The notes under the pieces: generated by a model
Database searches by the model: none
What the model saw: the letters and a program-made list of their open reading frames with translations, nothing else
What the model was told of the DNA's origin: nothing
NCBI RefSeq assembly: GCF_001717505.1
Contig: NZ_CP017037.1
Coordinates: forward strand, 411,001 to 475,000
Origin: Dialister pneumosintes
Lineage (GTDB): Bacteria > Bacillota > Negativicutes > Veillonellales > Dialisteraceae
Length of the DNA stretch: 64,000 nt
Reading direction: 5' to 3'
Shown: one piece after another, positions 1 through 7,645 of the stretch
Layout of the letters: every line of letters starts with the position of its first letter
How positions within the stretch are numbered: the stretch's first letter is position 1
Made by a program: the position numbers and the translations under genes

Positions 1-1
1 T

Positions 2-190
2 CAGCCCGGATATAGTATTGGAGCTACACTTGTTGATATGCAAAATATTATGTATGAACAAGGGGCTGAGATTGCAGCAAATTTGGATGGAGGTTCCAGC
101 ACAACCTTATATTACAATGGACAGGTTGTTAATAAACCGGCAGATTTGCTTGGGGAACGTATGATTCCGACTGCATTTATAGTTAAGTAA
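2..190 (+). CDS. phosphodiester glycosidase family protein (NAGPA-like), C-terminal end only
   Basis: The window opens inside a gene; 62 codons remain before the TAA at 188-190. The visible tail contains NLDGGSSTT followed by YYNGQVVNKP and a closing IVK. This is the characteristic C-terminal block of the phosphodiester glycosidase (NAGPA, formerly DUF2233) family, secreted or anchored proteins acting on sugar phosphodiesters or exopolysaccharide. The conserved Asp and Gly of LDGGSS belong to the family active-site region. The start, signal peptide and most of the domain lie upstream and cannot be judged. The next gene starts 11 bases downstream, so the two are probably cotranscribed. The family call is fairly safe from this motif; the substrate is unknown. 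Confidence 0.75.
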   Translation, partial: QPGYSIGATLVDMQNIMYEQGAEIAANLDGGSSTTLYYNGQVVNKPADLLGERMIPTAFIVK

Positions 191-201
191 AGGAGAATAT
201 T

Positions 202-1128
202 GTGCATAAGGGTTTAAAAAAAGTATGCCTTTATTTTACTCTGGGTATAACTCTTCAGGCAGGAATTTATTATTATTTTGATCAAATAATGTTTGCACCG
301 ACTGCTAATTATAATGTGGTATCTCCGGAAAGTAGTACCATACCGGATAAATCAGATGCTAAGAACGTTTTTAAAGATATAGTTCTTCGTGGGAAAGCTT
401 ATTATTCTAATGATTACCGATACATGGCGGATATTGCAGCAGATTCTGTGACGATTTATAAAGCAGAAGATATTGATAATCCACAAAAAGTAGAACTTAA
501 AGGGAAAGGTGTATCTTATTTTGAATGGTTACCCGATAGAAATTTAGCACTTATGGCATTATATCCACGTAATTGGAATGGTGGCAGTTGGGATATTACC
601 TTAGCTAGATACAATCCGGAGGGAACTACACATGAATCGGATGCCCCCATTGAAGACTTACCGGCAGGAAGCAAGATTATAGATGTAGCTTTTTCAACAG
701 CAACAAATGCAGTCTATCTTAAGGTAGAAGTGAGTGAAGGTTTATATAGAATTTACCGAACAGATGCTAATTATGACACTCGCCGCATTTATACACAAAC
801 TGCTACTATCGGGAAGATTGCTATCTTTTTTGATGAGGATAAATTTTTCTATGATGATTCTGATAGAGGCATTATTTATCTCTTTGATGGAAGTAGCAGC
901 GGATGGAGAATTATTTCGCCTCCAGGAAGATTCCGCTTAGTAGGACTTGATTCAAATAAAGTTATTTATATTGCAAAAATAAATAATAAAGGGGAAGCGG
1001 TAGCTTACTATACCGGACAACTGGGAGTAGGATTTGAGGCAGTGAAAGAATTAGAAACTCCTGTAGATTTTAATACAGTCACTATGCATTTGATTAAATC
1101 TGCAGTACAGGAATCTAAACAACATTAA
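202..1128 (+). CDS. anchored extracytoplasmic protein of unknown function, possibly beta-propeller-like
   Basis: I do not recognise this 308-residue protein. It starts with GTG at 202, behind an AAGGAG site at 189-194. Residues about 5-26 form one hydrophobic segment after a KK pair, so it is probably a membrane-anchored or exported protein. The rest is soluble and rich in short beta-type segments with recurring aromatic/Gly and Asp motifs (YRYMADIAADSVTIYK, GIIYLFDGSSSGW). That pattern recalls WD40/TolB-like propellers, but no repeat is clear enough to count blades. It directly follows the phosphodiester glycosidase gene and ends in a strong terminator, so an envelope or exopolysaccharide role is plausible by context only. 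Confidence 0.6.
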   Translation: MHKGLKKVCLYFTLGITLQAGIYYYFDQIMFAPTANYNVVSPESSTIPDKSDAKNVFKDIVLRGKAYYSNDYRYMADIAADSVTIYKAEDIDNPQKVELKGKGVSYFEWLPDRNLALMALYPRNWNGGSWDITLARYNPEGTTHESDAPIEDLPAGSKIIDVAFSTATNAVYLKVEVSEGLYRIYRTDANYDTRRIYTQTATIGKIAIFFDEDKFFYDDSDRGIIYLFDGSSSGWRIISPPGRFRLVGLDSNKVIYIAKINNKGEAVAYYTGQLGVGFEAVKELETPVDFNTVTMHLIKSAVQESKQH

Positions 1129-1160
1129 AAATAGACACGATTTTAATCGTGTCTATTTTT
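1128..1160 (+). terminator. intrinsic terminator
   Basis: A 13-base stem (AAAATAGACACGA with its complement) closes a six-base loop TTTTAA and runs into a T tract. It ends the operon that holds the glycosidase and the 308-residue protein. Confidence 0.85.
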
Positions 1161-1250
1161 AATGATAAGAAACATCATACAATATGATATGATTAACATG
1201 ATATCAATACTTGATGTAACCAAGTAATAAATAGGAAAAGAGGCAGCCTG

Positions 1251-1805
1251 ATGCATATATTAATGCAATTGTTTCTAGTGTTTTGTAAAATTGGTGCCGT
1301 TACTTTTGGTGGTGGGTATGCGATGTTACCTATTTTACAAAGAGAAGTAGTAGATAATAAGAAATGGATTACAGATGAAGAACTGATGGATTATTATTCT
1401 ATTGGGCAATGTACTCCCGGTGTGATAGCGGTTAATGTAGCTACTTTTATAGGCAATAAATTATATGGAATTATAGGAGGTATTATAGCAACTATAGGGA
1501 TAATTACGCCTTCTATTATCATTATTGTAGGCATATCTTCTTTTTTAAGAAATTTTGAAACCAATACCTATGTAATACATGCTTTTGTAGGTATTCGAGT
1601 CTGTGTCTGTGTTCTTATTTTGGATACAGTATTTCGGCTTATAAAGAAATCAATTACTGATAGGCGTTCAGGGCTTATTTTTATTACGGTACTTCTGGCA
1701 GGATTGGTTTTCTCCGTTTCTCCTGCCATACTCATTGTTGTGAGTGCATTTGCAGGATACTTTTTGATGCCCCCGATTAATAAGAAAGAAGAAAATAAAC
1801 TATGA
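1251..1805 (+). CDS. chromate transporter, short-chain subunit 1 (ChrA family)
   Basis: This 184-residue hydrophobic protein matches one half of a CHR-family transporter. FGGGYAM lies at residues 19-25 and the second signature QCTPGVIAVN at 53-62, followed by several membrane segments. Short CHR proteins occur as adjacent gene pairs, each with about six membrane helices, that work together as the counterpart of a full-length ChrA; the partner follows here with a four-base overlap. The family is known for chromate (and possibly sulfate) transport, but in anaerobes the real substrate is usually untested. The start ATG is preceded by a purine-rich GGAAAAGAGG. Confidence 0.85.
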   Translation: MHILMQLFLVFCKIGAVTFGGGYAMLPILQREVVDNKKWITDEELMDYYSIGQCTPGVIAVNVATFIGNKLYGIIGGIIATIGIITPSIIIIVGISSFLRNFETNTYVIHAFVGIRVCVCVLILDTVFRLIKKSITDRRSGLIFITVLLAGLVFSVSPAILIVVSAFAGYFLMPPINKKEENKL

Positions 1806-2365
1806 TTTGGATAGATATGTTTAGTGAATTTTTCAAAACCGGATTATTAGCGGCAGGTGGTGGCTTAGCAACATTGCCATTTCTTTATGAAATGGCATAT
1901 AGTACGGGTTGGTTTACTACTGCTGATATAGCGAATATGGTTGCTGTTTCTGAATCAACTCCGGGACCTTTAGGTGTAAATATGGCTACTTATATCGGTT
2001 TTCAGATAGCCGGTATATTAGGCGGTATTTGGGCCACTTTTTCATTAACTACACCGGCTGTTATAGTGGTTACTTTTATTTCTAATATCATGCATACCTT
2101 TAAAGATTCTATTTTGGTACAAAAAATTTTTTACGGATTACGTCCGGCATCTTCTGCGTTGATTTTATTGGCAGGGTTAGGGGTATCTAAAATAGCTTTT
2201 TTGCAATTGGAAACTTATGAAGTTACCAAACACATAAGCGATATAGTGAATCTTAAAGCAACTTTATTAGCAATTATTATATGGTGGGGATATAAAAGAT
2301 ATAAAAAACATCCGATATTATATATAGCGATATCTGCTTGCATCGGTATTATATTTTCTATGTAA
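1802..2365 (+). CDS. chromate transporter, short-chain subunit 2 (ChrA family)
   Basis: This is the second half-size CHR protein, 187 residues, starting at ATG 1802 and overlapping the stop of the first subunit (ATGA). It carries the same paired signatures as its partner: GGGLATLPFL at residues 19-28 and ESTPGPLGVNMATYIG at 51-66, followed by hydrophobic helices. The shared motifs show a common origin by gene duplication, while the sequences between motifs are well diverged. The two subunits are expected to sit in opposite membrane orientation and act together. The role as an ion exporter is inferred from the family, not from the context, since the following genes are pyrimidine genes with their own promoter. 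Confidence 0.85.
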   Translation: MIWIDMFSEFFKTGLLAAGGGLATLPFLYEMAYSTGWFTTADIANMVAVSESTPGPLGVNMATYIGFQIAGILGGIWATFSLTTPAVIVVTFISNIMHTFKDSILVQKIFYGLRPASSALILLAGLGVSKIAFLQLETYEVTKHISDIVNLKATLLAIIIWWGYKRYKKHPILYIAISACIGIIFSM

Positions 2366-2410
2366 TTTTTTACAGTAAAATAGGAAAAAGAAGAAATTAA
2401 AAATTTTTCA

Positions 2411-2419
2411 TGATATAAT
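2411..2419 (+). promoter_or_regulatory. extended -10 promoter of pyrF-pyrE
   Basis: TG at 2411-2412 is followed by one base and TATAAT at 2414-2419, about 37 bases before the pyrF start. No good -35 box is visible, as expected for an extended -10 element. The same ATGATATAAT arrangement recurs elsewhere in the window. Confidence 0.6.
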
Positions 2420-2455
2420 AAGAACGCTGTAAAATATAAAAAGAGGAGATAGGGA

Positions 2456-3190
2456 ATGAGTAATCTAACCAATATTAAAAAAGAAGACCGAATCATTGTG
2501 GCATTAGATGTTAATACTTTTGATAAAATGAAAGATATAACTCTTATGCTTGGTGATTCGGTCTTTTTTTACAAAGTAGGAATGGAACTTTTTTATAGTG
2601 CAGGTAATCAAACGGTGGCATACCTCAAAGAAGCAGGTAAAAAAGTTTTTCTGGACTTAAAACTTCATGATATTCCGAATACTGTAGAAAAAAGTATAGC
2701 GGCTTTAACGGAACTTGGTGTTGATTTGATTACTATTCATGCCTCCGGTGGACGTGCAATGATGGAAGCCGCTGTACGTGGTGCTACCATGACTGCAGAA
2801 AAATTAAAAATCAATAGACCTAAAATTTTGGCGGTTACTATACTTACTAGCTTTGATGAAAAAGGTTGGGAAGAAGTAGGCGGAAAAACACCAATCAAAC
2901 AACAAGTACTGCATTTAGCACAATTAGCAAAAGGGGCAGGTGTAGATGGTGTAGTAGCTTCTCCACAGGAAGCAAAGAGTATTAGACAAGTATGTGGAGA
3001 AACTTTTGAAATTGTAACACCGGGAATCCGTCCTGCTTTTGCACAAGTGAATGATCAAAAGAGAATTGCTACTCCGGCTCAAGCACTATCTGATGGGGCT
3101 TCTCGTTTAGTTATCGGTCGTCCTATTACCAAGGCTGAAAATCCACAGATGGCAGTACAATGTATTCTTGAAGAAATAAGGGGGAACTAA
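2456..3190 (+). CDS. pyrF: orotidine 5'-phosphate decarboxylase
   Basis: PyrF decarboxylates OMP to UMP, the last step of de novo pyrimidine synthesis, in the cytoplasm. The 244-residue length is normal for the bacterial class-I enzyme. VALDV at residues 15-19 gives the substrate-binding Asp, Lys40 lies in FYKVGME, and the catalytic D-x-K-x-x-x-x-D set is seen as D67, K69 and D72 in FLDLKLHD. The phosphate-binding region TPGIRP and the closing GRPIT are also present. ATG 2456 follows AGAGGAGATAGGG. pyrE starts three bases after the stop, so the two form an operon. No PyrR-type attenuator was seen upstream. Confidence 0.97.
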   Translation: MSNLTNIKKEDRIIVALDVNTFDKMKDITLMLGDSVFFYKVGMELFYSAGNQTVAYLKEAGKKVFLDLKLHDIPNTVEKSIAALTELGVDLITIHASGGRAMMEAAVRGATMTAEKLKINRPKILAVTILTSFDEKGWEEVGGKTPIKQQVLHLAQLAKGAGVDGVVASPQEAKSIRQVCGETFEIVTPGIRPAFAQVNDQKRIATPAQALSDGASRLVIGRPITKAENPQMAVQCILEEIRGN

Positions 3191-3192
3191 AA

Positions 3193-3777
3193 ATGAACGA
3201 AAAAGAAGTAGAGTTATTATTGAGAGAAACAAAAGCGATTCTTGAAGGACATTTTTTGCTTACTTCAGGATTACATAGTCCTTTATATGTTGAAAAGTTT
3301 AATGTATTGCAACATCCTGAATATACAGAACAGTTATGTAAAGAATTTGCAGAGTATTTTAAAGATAAAGGTATAGAAACTGTTATTGGACCTGCAACAG
3401 GAGGTATTATTTTATCACAGGTTACTGCAAGATTGATGGGAGTACGCTCTATCTTTACTGAACGAGAAAAAGGAGTAATGACTTTTCGCCGTGGATTTAG
3501 CATAAGGCCGGGAGAAAAAGTCCTTATCGTGGAAGATGTAGTTACAACCGGTGGTTCTGTTAAAGAAGTGGTAGATGTAGTAAATAAAATGGGCGGAGAT
3601 ATTGTCGGAATTGGCCTTTTTGTAGATCGTTCCGGTGGAAAAGCAGACTTTGGTGTTCCAAAAGAAAAAGTACATCCTTTATTACACTTAACGGTTCCTA
3701 CCTATCAAGCAGAAGAATGTCCATTATGTAAACAAGGAATACCGATTACGGAAAGAGGAAGTCATCACTTAAAATAA
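3193..3777 (+). CDS. pyrE: orotate phosphoribosyltransferase
   Basis: PyrE joins orotate to PRPP to give OMP, the step just before PyrF. The PRPP-binding signature VLIVEDVVTTGGS spans residues 110-122, and the orotate and flexible-loop region with FTEREKG lies at about 88-94. The 194-residue length and the C-terminal CPLCKQGIPI segment match the variant common in clostridia and relatives. Start ATG 3193 is preceded by a purine-rich AAGGGGG within the end of pyrF. The gene is followed by an intrinsic terminator, and beyond it by unrelated phage-derived DNA. Confidence 0.97.
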   Translation: MNEKEVELLLRETKAILEGHFLLTSGLHSPLYVEKFNVLQHPEYTEQLCKEFAEYFKDKGIETVIGPATGGIILSQVTARLMGVRSIFTEREKGVMTFRRGFSIRPGEKVLIVEDVVTTGGSVKEVVDVVNKMGGDIVGIGLFVDRSGGKADFGVPKEKVHPLLHLTVPTYQAEECPLCKQGIPITERGSHHLK

Positions 3778-3785
3778 TGGTAAGT

Positions 3786-3814
3786 AAAAAGAACCTTTAA
3801 ACGGGTTCTTTTTT
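3786..3814 (+). terminator. intrinsic terminator after pyrE
   Basis: AAAAAGAACC pairs with GGTTCTTTTTT around a seven- to eight-base loop and is followed by T residues, nine bases after the pyrE stop. Confidence 0.8.
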
Positions 3815-3922
3815 ATTGTTTATTTAAATGACATCATGGTTTAGAAGTGAAATAGAAAAAGGTAATTTACGTTATGTAGATAAGATAAGAGCGGATATGT
3901 TGTTGCAATTAGGACAACAAAA

Positions 3923-3987
3923 AACTACCGCCTTCTTACAGTCCGCCGGGCTCCAATTGCCCTTGGAGTGTAAGAAGAACGGTAGTT
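3923..3987. repeat. 65-base interrupted palindrome inside the phage remnant
   Basis: AACTACCG and TTCTTACA at 3923-3940 pair with TGTAAGAA and CGGTAGTT at 3969-3987, with a small internal mismatch. An inner stem CTCCAA/TTGGAG (3951-3956 and 3963-3968) encloses TTGCCC. A ten-base GC-rich bulge (GTCCGCCGGG) remains unpaired on one side. It lies within open reading frame, has no following T tract and so does not look like an ordinary terminator. Confidence 0.7.
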
Positions 3988-4049
3988 CATCTAAAATAAC
4001 TATACTAGATGAAACTGACCTTGTCAAGTACAAAGAAAATAATTCTTTT

Positions 4050-4530
4050 TATTATCAAAAGGGGAATAAAATCACTCTTAATAAAGATAGTTTAGTCGTT
4101 TATGATGTTATGCAAGAAAAAAGAGCTCTAACCAAAATGGGCTCGAAGTCAGAAAGATTACAAATTACAAGTAATCCTGACCTGATGAGCAAAAGGGCTC
4201 TTTCTGAGATAACTATACAGGAAATGCTCGCTGGAATCAAGGATATGGATAACACTCTTATTATCAAAAGGAAAATAAAATCACTTTTGATAAAAATAGT
4301 ATTGGGCTTTTTGATGTCATTATAGACAAAAAGAGACCCATTAGGGCATCCGGAAGTACAAAAAATGTACAACCAGTATTAGCAATTCCGCAAAGCGGAC
4401 GTTCTATAAGCCCTAATGAATCTCTTAGTACCATTACTATACATGAAATGCTAAAAGATGTCAAGGATACAAAAGGAAATTCTTATTATCAAAAGACCGA
4501 TAACAAAACGGTTAATAAAGGAGCTTATGA
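4050..4530 (+). repeat. degenerate tandem repeats within the phage remnant
   Basis: Three units begin with the codons for Tyr-Tyr-Gln-Lys at 4050, 4259 and 4484. The first two share the nucleotide string TTATTATCAAAAGG then AATAAAATCACT, and their ends share SEITIQEML versus STITIHEML. Spacing is 209 and 225 bases; 209 is not a multiple of three, which explains the reading-frame break at about 4257. The third unit leads into the HExxH motif. Confidence 0.75.
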
Positions 4531-5986
4531 TTATATCAATAATGCTATACATGTGTTTGACGGAGCGGACAAGAGTACTGTTCTTCATGAATCCGCACAC
4601 TTCTATTTAACGACTTTACAAAACCTTGCGACTTCTTCCGTATTGCCTAGTGAAGAAAAAGCAAAGATACAAGCAGATATCAAGACCATTGAAGAATGGG
4701 CAAGCTACTCTAAAGAGGTTATGGAAGAGTACAAAGATACACCGCTTGAAAAAGAGTTTAAATCTTATGAAAAAGCGGTTAAGAAAGGCGAAGAAGGAGC
4801 GAGAGAACGCTTTATACAAGAGAGATTTGCCAGAGGATTTGAAAGATATATTCTTGAAGGTAAAGCACCGACTAAAGAACTTAGAAGTGTATTCAGAAGA
4901 TTTAGTAAGTGGCTAAAAGAAATCTATCAGTCTTTAATGAGTTTAGGAAAGATAGATCCACCAGAAGAAGTAAGAGTTATCTTTGATAAGATGGTAGCTA
5001 CTGATGAAGAAATAGAAAAGTGGCAGTTACAGAAAAAGTTACTTGCCATAGATAAAGTAGGGATTAACTTCAACCAGACCGAAGAAGAAAACATTAAGAG
5101 ATGGGAAGAAGAAATTAAGGATAGTATCCGTGAACGTTCGTTAAGTCTTTTTATGAAACAGTATAAAGAGGGGAAATTAACCGAACTTGACGAACAAATG
5201 GAAACAGCAAGAGACCTTTATATCAAGGGATTAGTAGAAGAGAATGAAGTATATAAGATAGAACAGATACTTGATTCCGATTTATTCCCTACCGCCTTAG
5301 AAAAGAAAAATTTCCTTGCTAACTATGGGTATACGAAAGAAACCTTTGAAAAAGCGTTAATGGAACACGGCGGCACTTCTGATGTGAGAGCGGATGCTTA
5401 CATAGAAGACTTAAAGAAAAAGTATATTGACTCTATGCTTACACCTGAAATGATACGGAATGAAGCGGATAAGAAACTCAATTCACCAGAAGGACTTGAG
5501 AAGATGACCGCTGAATACTCTTCCATGATGAAGAAACGAATCAATCAGTACATAAGACAGGCAACCACTGCCGCTTTATCATTAGAGAGGGTGACGGATA
5601 CTAAAGACCTTACCGCTGATTTAAAAGAAAGATTAGGTATATCTGATACAGAAGCAAGAATCGGACGAGCAGAAGAAAAAACACACAAAGCTGAGGTTAA
5701 ACTACAAGACCTTAGGGGGAAAGTACGTAACCATATAGATTCCTTGAAAGCGGCAAGAAAACTACTTGATGTACCCGTAAGACAGTTAGAAGAAAGTATT
5801 ATTAACTCTATGTCTAAACAAAATATTTCTAAGGCGACTAACTGGAAATACTGGAACAATAGACAAAAGAGCGTAACCACAAGTGCCACAAGAGAAATCC
5901 GTAAAGGTAATTGGGCAAATGCCAGCTACTGGATAAACGAGGGGCGGAAAATATTTAAATCAGGTAGTGCAATAAATTATGGGTTA

Positions 5987-6016
5987 TGGTATAGTATTAG
6001 CATCAGGTGATAATAA
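5987..6016 (+). promoter_or_regulatory. fapR promoter with candidate FapR operator
   Basis: TGGTATAGT at 5987-5995 fits an extended -10 box. Directly downstream, an imperfect 20-base palindrome (TTAGCATCA, GG, TGATAATAA; 5997-6016) covers the likely start site and the AGGTGA ribosome site. FapR is known to repress its own operon by binding a palindrome beginning TTAG at this kind of position, so this is the natural operator candidate; the match to the Bacillus consensus is only partial. Confidence 0.4.
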
Positions 6017-6576
6017 TGACGATGAAACCATTAAATACTAAAGAAGAAAGAAGAAAAAATATCCATGAAGCAGTTCGGCAAAATCCGATGTTAACCGATT
6101 CGGAATTGGCGAATCTCTTTAGTGTGTCACAAGCGACTATTCGCTTAGATAGACAAGCTTTAGGTATTCCGGAAATGCGTAAACGTATTAAAAATGCAAT
6201 TCAAAAAAATATGATTTCTGTGGATAGATATCATGGAGAAATTGAAATTCTTCAGCTGGAGCTTAATAGAAAAGGTTTGGCACTTATAACCATCACTTCT
6301 GATATGGTAGATAATTCCGGATATGTCCCTGCAGAAAAAATGTATGGAGTATCTGTAGAATTAGCTAAAAGACTTATTGGAAATAAGTTAGATCCGACAC
6401 AAGTCGGAAATATTAAATATAAAACAGCAATTTCTGCAGGTAAGAAATTGGTAGTAAAAATGAAAGTGGCACGTGTTAAGGAGACAAAAGAGTATATTTA
6501 CATTGTTTTTTATGATAGAGAACATGAAGTTTTTCGTGCTAAGTTTATAGCAGACATTGCAGTAAAGGGACGGTAG
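6016..6576 (+). CDS. fapR: FapR, malonyl-CoA-responsive repressor of fatty acid and phospholipid genes
   Basis: FapR represses lipid-synthesis genes until malonyl-CoA binds its hot-dog domain. Counting from ATG 6016 the protein has 186 residues: an N-terminal helix-turn-helix (LTDSELANLFSVSQATIRLD, about residues 26-45) of the DeoR-like type, a linker helix, and a C-terminal hot-dog fold domain with the family's DMVDNSGYVPAEKMYGVSVELAKRL-like stretch shortened here to its key Asn and Glu. The upstream GTG 6007 is in frame but would sit almost at the transcription start; AGGTGA five bases before ATG 6016 favours the latter. plsX follows after five bases, the standard fapR-plsX arrangement. The gene begins exactly where the phage remnant stops. 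Confidence 0.93.
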   Translation: MTMKPLNTKEERRKNIHEAVRQNPMLTDSELANLFSVSQATIRLDRQALGIPEMRKRIKNAIQKNMISVDRYHGEIEILQLELNRKGLALITITSDMVDNSGYVPAEKMYGVSVELAKRLIGNKLDPTQVGNIKYKTAISAGKKLVVKMKVARVKETKEYIYIVFYDREHEVFRAKFIADIAVKGR

Positions 6577-6581
6577 TCTAA

Positions 6582-7601
6582 ATGAAAAAAGTAGCAGTAG
6601 ACGCTATGGGAGGAGATTTTGCTCCTTTAGAAATTGTATTGGGCGGTATACAAGCGGTTCGTGATTATAAAATTCCTATTGTATTGGTAGGGGATAGCGA
6701 ACAAATACGTAAAATTTTAGCTGACAATGGAGAGGATGCTAATTCTTTAATTGAAGTTATACATGCTTCACAAGTCATTGAAATGGGAGAACATCCCGGC
6801 ATGGCATTTAGGAAAAAGAAAGATGCATCTATTTCTGTAGCAGCACGGTTGGTAAAACAGGGGAAATGTGATGCAGTAGTTGCTCCGGGGTCAACTGGTG
6901 CAGCTGTTACTGCAGGATTATTAGGTATTGGACGTATTAAAGGGATTGAACGCCCGGCAATTGTAACTCCGATTCCTAATGAAAAAGGCGGACATACGTT
7001 TTTAATTGATGCCGGTGCAAGTGCTAATCCTAAACCGGAAAATTTATTACAAAATGCATTATTAGGTTATAACTATGCTAAATATGTTCGTCACATTAAA
7101 GAACCACGTGTAGGTTTATTGAATATAGGGTCTGAAAGTACCAAGGGCAGTGCTCTTATGACTGAAACTTACGAGTTGTTATCAAAACAAACTTGGTTTC
7201 CTTTTGCAGGAAATGCAGAAGGTCGAGATATTCCTACGGGAGAGTTTGATGTAGTTGTATCCGATGGGTTTACAGGAAATGTAGTTCTTAAGTTTGGTGA
7301 AGGGGTAGGAAAACTTTTTATTACATTACTAAAAGACTCTATTTATAAAGGCGGTGTGTTAGCTAAACTGGGTGGATTATTATTAAAACCCGCATTAAAA
7401 AAATATATGATGAAAAAGTTCGATTATGCGGAAGAAGGTGGGGCTCCTTTGTTGGGTATTGATGGGACGCTGATTATCAGTCATGGCTCATCGCGTGCTA
7501 AAGCAATCCGGAATGCCATTCGTTTAGCTAATCAAGTAGCGGAGGAAGAAATTCCTACACTTGTTAAAAATACTTTGAATGTAGCTATAGAGAGTGAATA
7601 G
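6582..7601 (+). CDS. plsX: phosphate acyltransferase PlsX
   Basis: PlsX converts acyl-ACP and phosphate to acyl-phosphate, the donor for PlsY in phosphatidic acid synthesis, at the inner face of the membrane. The 339-residue length is typical. VAVDAMGGDFAP at residues 4-15 and VVAPGSTGA are the family hallmarks; the C-terminal half holds SDGFTGNVVLKF and the LLGIDGTLIISHG segment. It lies between fapR and fabD in the usual Firmicutes order and is presumably FapR-controlled. ATG 6582 is chosen because the conserved N-terminus begins at once with MKKVAVDAMGG. Confidence 0.97.
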   Translation: MKKVAVDAMGGDFAPLEIVLGGIQAVRDYKIPIVLVGDSEQIRKILADNGEDANSLIEVIHASQVIEMGEHPGMAFRKKKDASISVAARLVKQGKCDAVVAPGSTGAAVTAGLLGIGRIKGIERPAIVTPIPNEKGGHTFLIDAGASANPKPENLLQNALLGYNYAKYVRHIKEPRVGLLNIGSESTKGSALMTETYELLSKQTWFPFAGNAEGRDIPTGEFDVVVSDGFTGNVVLKFGEGVGKLFITLLKDSIYKGGVLAKLGGLLLKPALKKYMMKKFDYAEEGGAPLLGIDGTLIISHGSSRAKAIRNAIRLANQVAEEEIPTLVKNTLNVAIESE

Positions 7602-7645
7602 TTGACGAACGTTATTTTGATAGAAGGACTATAGGAGGATTTATT

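Larger units (their letters stand above)
3828..6010 (+). pseudogene. decayed fragment of a phage large polyvalent protein with a zincin-like domain
   Basis: Two open stretches in different frames (3828-4325 and, after a stop in the new frame at about 4253, on to 6010) read as one broken gene. The second stretch has the pattern DGADKSTVLHESAHFYL, an HExxH zinc-peptidase motif (4586-4600), followed by ERFARGFERYILEGKAP and a long charged, helical region rich in Lys and Glu. That succession is typical of the large polyvalent proteins encoded by some tailed phages and prophages, which are normally thousands of residues long. Here there is no phage start region, no other phage genes, a frameshift near 4257, and the 3' end simply runs into the fapR promoter. 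Degenerate repeats of about 70-75 codons lie before the HExxH motif. The family assignment is from memory of the motif pattern; the decay is seen directly. Confidence 0.7.

Noticed and set aside
1251-2365. A single chromate transporter gene broken by frameshift
   Set aside because: Both halves have their own starts, full signature motifs and an ATGA overlap, the normal layout of paired short CHR proteins.
3828-6010. An intact prophage or integrative element
   Set aside because: No integrase, structural, lysis or attachment sequences were found on either side; only a fragment of one gene.
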